Positions 6,887-11,907 of a stretch of 11,907 nt of DNA are shown piece by piece. This stretch comes from Acidiferrobacterales bacterium (lineage in GTDB: Bacteria; Pseudomonadota; Gammaproteobacteria; Acidiferrobacterales; Sulfurifustaceae). A model generated the notes under the pieces. It searched no databases and had not been told where the DNA came from. It saw only the letters and a list, made by a program, of their open reading frames with translations. Position numbers and translations under genes: made by a program. The stretch spans positions 1 to 11,907 of the forward strand of contig WGFP01000034.1 in the NCBI GenBank assembly GCA_015492195.1, in the 5' to 3' direction. Every line of letters starts with the position of its first letter. Position 1 is the stretch's first letter.

Positions 6887-7780
6887 ATGAAGCAAGACCT
6901 AATCCCTCTTTCATACCGAAAAAAGAAATGCGTCATCATCCGATTCCTTTTTCTTGCGGGCACCTTACTACTCTCCGGGTGCAGCTATTTCGTCTCATCG
7001 GCGACGGAGGGGCTTGCCCAAAACATCTCCACCGCCATCCTTAATCAGGACGACCCCAAGACCGTCAAGGAAGGCGCGCCCGCCTACCTCCTGATGATCG
7101 ACGGGCTGATCGAGGGGGATCCGAACAATCAAAGGCTTTTGCTGGCGGGCGCCAAACTATACGGTTCGTATGCCAGTGTGTTTGTGGACGACCCAAAACG
7201 GGCACAACGCCTGAGCGACAAAGCCAGAAGTTTCAGCATACGCGCGCTTTGCCGGGCCCGCCCCGTCGGATGTGACATGCATGAGCGCGCCTATGACGAG
7301 TATGTAGCGCTTCTGCCCTCAATGACCCTATCCGATGTTTCCGCCCTGTATACCTATGCGACGGCCTGGGCGGGATGGATTCAGACGCATCAGGATGACT
7401 TTAACGCCATGGCCGACATACCCAAGGTCAAGGCCGCCATGCAGCGGGTACTGGAACTTGAGGAAACGCACGACCGGGGAGGAGCACACCTTTATCTCGG
7501 AGTCCTGTCTATACTCTTGCCGCCCACGTTGGGAGGAAAACCGGACGAGGCCCGGGCACATTTCGAGCGCGCCATCGAGCTGTCCGGCGGCCGTAACCTG
7601 ATGGCCAAGGTGGTGTATGCTGAGCGCTACGCGCGGATGGTGTTTGACAAAGCACTGCATGACAAATTGCTTCGCGACGTCCTTGAGGAGAAGCCTTACG
7701 AGCCCGGTTTCACGCTCATGAATACTTTGGCCCAGGAGAAGGCGCGAAAATTGCTTGCCTCAGGCGACCAGTACTTTTAA
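6887..7780 (+). CDS. TRAP transporter TatT-component lipoprotein
   Basis: This 297-residue predicted lipoprotein has an extended basic N-terminus, a hydrophobic stretch (about 16-30) and the lipobox LLSGC with Cys32. The next residue is Ser, compatible with outer-membrane retention. The mature part is helical and TPR-like, and matches the TatT family (type example TP0956 of Treponema pallidum). Recognisable blocks are VFVDDPKRAQRLSDKAR near 98-114, LYTYATAWAGWIQ near 154-166, and GGAHLYLGVLSILLPPTLGG then EARAHFERAIELSGG near 198-235. TatT proteins form trimers that bind the TRAP substrate-binding protein and may pass it ligand; the exact role is not settled. Cys122 and Cys129 may form a small disulfide loop. 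The start ATG has AAGGGGGA 14 bp upstream, rather far. It is the first gene of the TRAP operon, 64 bp before the binding protein. Confidence 0.88.
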   Translation: MKQDLIPLSYRKKKCVIIRFLFLAGTLLLSGCSYFVSSATEGLAQNISTAILNQDDPKTVKEGAPAYLLMIDGLIEGDPNNQRLLLAGAKLYGSYASVFVDDPKRAQRLSDKARSFSIRALCRARPVGCDMHERAYDEYVALLPSMTLSDVSALYTYATAWAGWIQTHQDDFNAMADIPKVKAAMQRVLELEETHDRGGAHLYLGVLSILLPPTLGGKPDEARAHFERAIELSGGRNLMAKVVYAERYARMVFDKALHDKLLRDVLEEKPYEPGFTLMNTLAQEKARKLLASGDQYF

Positions 7781-7844
7781 TTCATTTAACGAGTCACGTT
7801 GCACGTAGGATAACAAGATAACCATCCTTACCAAGGAAAAGGCC

Positions 7845-8891
7845 ATGTATAAAAATCGTGAAAAACTATCCGGATTCTTAGTAACTCTTCTGCTTACCAT
7901 GCTTGCCCTGCCGGTCGCACCGCCTGTCCAAGCAAAGACCGTGGTACTCAAGGTCGCAACCGTATCTCCCGACGGCACGCCGTGGATGAAAAAAATACGC
8001 AAAGGCGCGAAAGAGATTGCCGCACGCACCCAGGGCAGAGTGATCTTCAAGTTTTACCCAGGCGGCATCATGGGAAACGATCAAAGCGTTTTGCGTAAGA
8101 TCCGCATCGGCCAGCTTCAGGGGGGCGCCGTCATCGCGGGCAGTCTTTCCAAAATTTATCCCGATGCCCAGATCTACGGCCTGCCGCTGCTCTTTCGGTC
8201 GTTGGACGAAGTCGATTACGCCCGTAAGCGCATGGACGACATATTGATCAAAGGCTTGGAGAAACGCGGGTTTGTTACATTTGGATTTGCGGAAGGCGGA
8301 TTCGCCTATCTGATGTCCAACAAGCCGCTTAAGACCATCGAGGACATCAGGGGACAGAAAATATGGGTTCCGGAAGGAGACATGATCAGCCGTACTGTCT
8401 TCGAACAGGCGGGCGTAACGCCCATTCCACTTCCCATTTCCGATGTTCTGACCGGTCTGCAGACGGGCCTGATCGACACCGTCGGTACCTCACCGATCGC
8501 GGCGATCGCCTTGCAGTGGCACACCCGGCTCAAGTATCTTACCGATACCCCTCTCAGTTATGTCTATGCCTTGCTGGCCATAGACCGGAAGGCCTTCAAA
8601 AAAATATCCCCCGGGGATCAGAAAATCGTGCGGGAAGTGATGGGAAAGACATTTAGAGAAATCGACAAACAAAATCGGCGGGGCAATGACAAAGCCAGAC
8701 AGGCACTACAGAATCAGGGGATTGTATTTATCTCTCCCTCTCCGGAAGCGCTCACCCATTGGAAGGACATCGCGGCAAAAACCCGGGGTTACCTCAAGAA
8801 AAAAGGCGTCTACACTTCTAATATATTAAATGCCGTTATGAATCACTTGCATACCTACCGGAAATCACACACCTCGGCCTCATTAAGGTAA
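7845..8891 (+). CDS. dctP: TRAP transporter periplasmic substrate-binding protein (DctP/P subunit)
   Basis: This 348-residue DctP-family protein captures ligand in the periplasm and delivers it to the DctQM membrane complex. A Sec signal peptide spans about 1-30 with cleavage after VQA. The mature start KTVVLKVATVSPDGTPW is typical, followed by FYPGGIMGNDQSVLRKIRIG (70-89), a family hallmark. The segment SNKPLKTIEDIRGQKIWVPE (158-177) aligns with the block whose KLRVP arginine in SiaP (Arg147) grips the ligand carboxylate. Here that position is Trp174. The loop ISDVLTGLQTGLIDTVGTSP (198-217) is conserved. The start has AAGGA at 7833-7837, 7 bp upstream. The pairing with TatT resembles the TatT-TatP pair of Treponema. 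The ligand is unknown, and loss of the arginine argues against simple carboxylates such as C4-dicarboxylates or sialic acid. Confidence 0.95.
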   Translation: MYKNREKLSGFLVTLLLTMLALPVAPPVQAKTVVLKVATVSPDGTPWMKKIRKGAKEIAARTQGRVIFKFYPGGIMGNDQSVLRKIRIGQLQGGAVIAGSLSKIYPDAQIYGLPLLFRSLDEVDYARKRMDDILIKGLEKRGFVTFGFAEGGFAYLMSNKPLKTIEDIRGQKIWVPEGDMISRTVFEQAGVTPIPLPISDVLTGLQTGLIDTVGTSPIAAIALQWHTRLKYLTDTPLSYVYALLAIDRKAFKKISPGDQKIVREVMGKTFREIDKQNRRGNDKARQALQNQGIVFISPSPEALTHWKDIAAKTRGYLKKKGVYTSNILNAVMNHLHTYRKSHTSASLR

Positions 8892-8900
8892 TATCGCGCC

Positions 8901-9413
8901 ATGGCCCAGGAGCGCGGCGCGGGACTCGCCCGCCTACTCCGTATTACCAGCCTCATTGAGGATTGGATCCTGATCGTTTTGCTGGCGGCCATGACCGCGT
9001 TCGCCGGTACACAAATCATCTTGCGCAACTTTTTTGACACCGGCATCTCCTGGGCCGATCCACTTCTGCGCACACTTGTGCTCTGGGTTGCTCTCGCCGG
9101 AGCCATCGTCGCGGCGCGCCAGAAGAGCCTGATATCCGTAAACGTTCTGTTACGATTCATGCCGGAGCGGTTAAGGGTGGGTTGCTGGGCGATTACGGAT
9201 GTGTTCACATGCGTGATCTCGGCGATATTGACCTACCATTCCATCCGCTTTGTGCTGATTGAGCGAGAAGCCGAAACCATGGCCTTTGCTTCCGTGCCTT
9301 CCTGGATCGTCGAACTGATCATACCCGTCGCATTCGGGGTGATCTCCCTGCATTACCTGATCTTTATCATTATTCACTTTAAGCAACTCTTTGCAGGCCA
9401 ACAACAAAAATGA
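8901..9413 (+). CDS. dctQ: TRAP transporter small permease subunit (DctQ)
   Basis: This 170-residue integral membrane protein has four predicted helices (about 22-40, 52-72, 93-116, 133-158), the size and topology of the DctQ family. The characteristic stretch ILRNFFDTGISWADPLLRTL (40-59), followed by LWVALAGAIVAARQKS, is clear. It forms the inner-membrane complex with DctM and probably helps dock the binding protein. The ATG lies 9 bp after the dctP stop, and the likely ribosome-binding bases (TAAGGT, 8884-8889) lie within the end of dctP. The TGA overlaps the dctM start as ATGA, so the two membrane subunits are probably made together. Confidence 0.93.
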   Translation: MAQERGAGLARLLRITSLIEDWILIVLLAAMTAFAGTQIILRNFFDTGISWADPLLRTLVLWVALAGAIVAARQKSLISVNVLLRFMPERLRVGCWAITDVFTCVISAILTYHSIRFVLIEREAETMAFASVPSWIVELIIPVAFGVISLHYLIFIIIHFKQLFAGQQQK

Positions 9414-10693
9414 TCCTCATCGGGATTCTGCTTCTTGTCGTCGCGTTGTTCGGTGCGCCCCTCTTTGCCGTGATCGCCGCAGGCGCCATAATCGGATTTT
9501 ACCAGTCAGACGTGGATCTCGCGGTAATTGCCATCGAAGTCTATCGTTTGGTGGACATGCCGATGCTGATAGGCATTCCCCTGTTTACCTTCACGGGTTA
9601 CTTGCTCAGCGAAAGCAGGGCCTCGGAACGACTGGTGCGTTTAACCAATGCCTTGATGGGCTGGATGCACGGCGGCATGGCCATTGTGGCGCTTGTGGCC
9701 AGCGCGTTTTTTACCGCGCTCACCGGCGCCTCGGGCGTAACCATCATTGCCCTGGGTGCCTTGCTTTATCCCGCTCTCAAACAAGCGGGATACCGGGAAC
9801 GCTTCAACCTCGGTCTGATTACCTCATCGGGCAGCCTGGGGTTGTTGTTTCCACCCTCGATTGCCCTGATTCTATACGGCATCATCGCCCAACAGCTGAA
9901 TCTCGGTCAGCCGGTTTCCATTGATGATCTTTTTATCGCCGGCCTGCTGCCGGGATTACTCATGCTGGTGTTGTTGACGGGCTGGGCCATGTGGGAAAGC
10001 CGTACCATTTCCATAGAACGGCCGAATTTTTCCTGGCGTGAAGCACGCGCCGCCGTGCGTGAGGCGATCTGGGAGATCCCCCTTCCATTTATCGTATTGG
10101 GAGGCATCTACAGCGGTTATTTCAGCATCTCCGAAGCCGCCGCGGTATCGGTAATATACGTGTTGATCGTGGAGGTTTTTATCTACCGTGAGATAAAACT
10201 TGCCGGCTTACCCCGGATCATGCGCGATTCCATGGTGCTGGTGGGAAGCGTAATGATTATTCTTGGCGCTTCGCTCGCCTCGACCAATTACCTTATCGAC
10301 GCCGAGGTGCCCACAAAATTCTTCGAATTCATCAAAATACACATCGATAGCAAATTAACTTTCCTGATTATGCTTAATGTATTTCTGTTAATCCTGGGAA
10401 TGATGCTGGATATCTTTTCCGCGCTGGTCATTATAGTGCCGCTGATTCTTCCCATCGCGGTGGGTTACGGTGTACATCCGGTCCATCTCGGAATCATCTT
10501 CCTGGCAAACATGCAGATCGGCTACTTCACGCCGCCGGTGGGCATGAACCTTTTTATCGCGAGCTACCGGTTCAAAAAGAGAATCGTGGATCTCTTTATC
10601 GCCGCCCTGCCTTTCATGTTTATCCTGATGCTGGCCGTCCTGATTATCACCTATTGGCCGGGCCTGTCGCTTGCATTGCTAAACTTCAAATAA
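9410..10693 (+). CDS. dctM: TRAP transporter large permease subunit (DctM)
   Basis: This 427-residue, highly hydrophobic protein has about 11-12 membrane helices and is the ion-coupled transport subunit, which uses a sodium or proton gradient. DctM hallmarks are present: GIPLFTFTGYLLSESR (55-70), GASGVTIIALGALLYPALKQ (106-125), GSLGLLFPPSIALILYG (141-157), SEAAAVSVIYV (241-251) and NMQIGYFTPPVGMNLF (367-382). In the fourth block the usual TPTEAA-type sequence reads SISEAA, a mild variation. The length is normal. The start overlaps the dctQ stop by ATGA. The coupling ion cannot be told from sequence. The hydrolase gene follows after 28 bp. Confidence 0.96.
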   Translation: MILIGILLLVVALFGAPLFAVIAAGAIIGFYQSDVDLAVIAIEVYRLVDMPMLIGIPLFTFTGYLLSESRASERLVRLTNALMGWMHGGMAIVALVASAFFTALTGASGVTIIALGALLYPALKQAGYRERFNLGLITSSGSLGLLFPPSIALILYGIIAQQLNLGQPVSIDDLFIAGLLPGLLMLVLLTGWAMWESRTISIERPNFSWREARAAVREAIWEIPLPFIVLGGIYSGYFSISEAAAVSVIYVLIVEVFIYREIKLAGLPRIMRDSMVLVGSVMIILGASLASTNYLIDAEVPTKFFEFIKIHIDSKLTFLIMLNVFLLILGMMLDIFSALVIIVPLILPIAVGYGVHPVHLGIIFLANMQIGYFTPPVGMNLFIASYRFKKRIVDLFIAALPFMFILMLAVLIITYWPGLSLALLNFK

Positions 10694-10721
10694 AAGCTGG
10701 AAAAAGGAAGCGACATATCCC

Positions 10722-11597
10722 ATGGACAATCATCATACACAGGCTATGCAGGATGGAACGATCATCCACTATCGCCTCCGGCCTGCCGACAAGCAATCAG
10801 ACCGGACGATCATCTTACTCCACGGCATGGCCAGTAATCTCACGCGCTGGTCGGAATTTGTGGAGGACACAAAACTAAAGAAATCCTGGGACTTGATACA
10901 ACTGGACTTGCGCGGACATGGAGAATCCTCCCCCCGCAGTAAAATCGGCATGAAGATCTGGTGCGAAGATCTGGTTACCCTTCTTGATGCCGAAGGCTAC
11001 GATCAAGCCCTCTTAATCGGTCACAGTCTCGGCGCCCAGGTGGCGCTCCAGTTCGCCAGCCGCTACCCGTCGCGGGTAAGCGGTTTGGTGCTCATCGATC
11101 CTATATTTCATACCGCCCTGCGCGGATTCATGTGGTGGCTGAGCCAGCTAAAACCCGTCATCTGGTTCACCATCGGCGTGGTGCGGCTGTTAAACGCCTT
11201 CGGCATTCGCCGCCGTCACATTCCGCCTAGGGACCTGCACAGGCTGGACATACAAACCCGGGCGGCCCTGCGGGAAAGCGGTGATCGGAAGGCCATCATC
11301 CGTCGTTATTCTTCGCCTTGGCCGGACATAAAACATTTCCCGACGGCGAGCTACCTTCAGGAGCTCATTGAAAGTCTGCGTCCTTTGCCCCCGCTTTCCA
11401 AAATTAAAGTTCCCGTCCTGGTGCTGCTTTCCTCCGGCCTGACTTATACCGATCCCGCTAAAACCAGAAAAACCATCGCGCAATTCACCGACGCACAGAC
11501 CGTCACCATCAACGCCTATCACTGGCCGCTGACTGAAAAACCAAGGGAAGTGCGCCAGGCGATAGAGAAATGGTGCGCGCGTTTCTCCCTCCGCTAG
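10722..11597 (+). CDS. Alpha/beta-fold hydrolase
   Basis: This 291-residue soluble protein has no signal peptide, so it should act in the cytoplasm. It shows the alpha/beta hydrolase plan: oxyanion motif LLHGMASNLTRW (32-43), DLRGHGES (62-69), nucleophile elbow LIGHSLGAQVAL (98-109) with Ser102, and catalytic His267 in NAYHWPL. The acid is less clear. Asp244 in SGLTYTDP, after strand 7, is the usual position, while Asp126 in VLIDPIFH is an alternative. The segment 129-165 (Trp/Leu/Phe-rich) would form the lid over the active site. The gene follows dctM by 28 bp on the same strand and has AAGGAAG at 10704-10710. It may therefore belong to the TRAP operon and hydrolyse an imported ester or lactone, which is inference. 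The family includes esterases, lactonases, dehalogenases and C-C hydrolases; the substrate cannot be read here. Confidence 0.9.
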   Translation: MDNHHTQAMQDGTIIHYRLRPADKQSDRTIILLHGMASNLTRWSEFVEDTKLKKSWDLIQLDLRGHGESSPRSKIGMKIWCEDLVTLLDAEGYDQALLIGHSLGAQVALQFASRYPSRVSGLVLIDPIFHTALRGFMWWLSQLKPVIWFTIGVVRLLNAFGIRRRHIPPRDLHRLDIQTRAALRESGDRKAIIRRYSSPWPDIKHFPTASYLQELIESLRPLPPLSKIKVPVLVLLSSGLTYTDPAKTRKTIAQFTDAQTVTINAYHWPLTEKPREVRQAIEKWCARFSLR

Positions 11598-11907
11598 TCG
11601 CAGTCAAGGGGATAAATTCCAAAAAAATGGAAAACCCTAGGGAAGGCCTGATTAATTATGAATATTCACCGCAAAGGCCGCTCCAGCGCATCCTGCGCTC
11701 GCGGCGGTGCGGGGTTTGCCTCCCCGGAGAGGGATTCGCACATCCCTGTGCGTCACGCGGAGGACGCAAAGAAATAACGGAATTATTAAAGAGAAAAATC
11801 TTTGCACGCTTTGCGCCTTTGCGGTAAAAAGCCATATTTCAGAGATTCCCTAGTTTATATGCTCCATAAATAATTGTGATCCGGGTAGACCGCGGTCAAG
11901 CAAAAAA
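11598..11907. other. Non-coding tail of the window (310 bp)
   Basis: No credible gene lies here. Reading frames that cross it run through the inverted repeats and have no ribosome-binding site or recognisable protein. It contains the 217-bp repeat described separately. It also contains a perfect 10-bp palindrome GACCGCGGTC (11888-11897) that may belong to the next gene's control region. No intrinsic terminator for the hydrolase gene is obvious: a small TTCCA/TGGAA hairpin at 11617-11632 has no T-run. Confidence 0.7.
11637..11853. repeat. MITE-like palindromic repeat element
   Basis: A 217-bp block is bounded by CTAGGGAA (11637-11644) and its inverse TTCCCTAG (11846-11853); the ends continue as NNNCTGA and TCAGNNN. 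Subterminal repeats are also exact: ACCGCAAAGGC (11668-11678) and GCCTTTGCGGT (11815-11825). TA flanks GGGAA at both borders, compatible with a TA target duplication. Inside are two stem-loops: AGCGCA-TCC-TGCGCT (11685-11699) and CGCACA-TCCC-TGTGCG (11737-11752). No transposase or convincing reading frame is present. This organisation suggests a non-autonomous mobile repeat, possibly of IS630/mariner type judging by the TA borders, but the family is inference. It lies 39 bp after the hydrolase stop. Confidence 0.6.

Noticed and set aside
9391..9924. A 177-codon open frame overlapping dctQ and dctM
   Set aside because: It is the +1 shadow of dctM: Arg/His/Gly-rich with no domain, whereas the dctM frame carries all family motifs.
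11570..11827. An 85-codon open frame at the end of the window
   Set aside because: It starts inside the hydrolase gene and runs through the inverted repeats of the MITE-like element. It has no ribosome-binding site or recognisable domain.

Overview
This 11.9 kb window reads as chromosomal DNA of a Gram-negative bacterium, most likely a proteobacterium and perhaps a gammaproteobacterium. The evidence is a cobalamin-dependent methionine synthase of E. coli type, lipoprotein signal peptides, an RND pump with a TolC-type outer-membrane partner, and a TRAP transporter. Base composition is moderately GC-rich. The species cannot be named from the sequence. No rRNA, tRNA, CRISPR array, phage gene or transposase was seen.

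Layout. Bases 1-837 (+) hold the C-terminal activation domain of methionine synthase, truncated by the window edge. Its stop codon abuts the stop of a convergent small lipoprotein gene (838-1353, -) that joins a PEGA-like domain to a SHOCT-like tail. Next comes a leftward operon read from 6698 to 1460: a TetR-family repressor, a TolC-family outer-membrane factor and an RND inner-membrane permease. Both junctions are ATGA overlaps. A perfect inverted repeat overlaps the predicted promoter just upstream of the repressor, which suggests autoregulation. The operon has no periplasmic adaptor gene, although tripartite RND pumps normally need one.

Divergently, from 6887 rightward, lies a TRAP transporter operon: a TatT-type periplasmic lipoprotein, the DctP-type binding protein, the DctQ small membrane subunit, the DctM large membrane subunit, and an alpha/beta hydrolase 28 bp further on. 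In the binding protein, the position that normally carries the carboxylate-binding arginine is tryptophan. Together with TatT and the hydrolase this suggests an atypical, perhaps hydrophobic or esterified, ligand rather than a simple C4-dicarboxylate or sialic acid; this is inference.

The last 310 bp have no credible gene. They contain a 217-bp palindromic element (11637-11853) with inverted ends, TA at both outer borders, subterminal inverted repeats and internal stem-loops. It looks like a MITE or other non-autonomous repeat.

The most notable points are the adaptor-less RND operon, the RND subfamily lacking the TM10 proton-relay lysine, the TatT-type TRAP system with altered ligand-site chemistry, and the terminal repeat element. 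I did not find evidence of a wholly new system.
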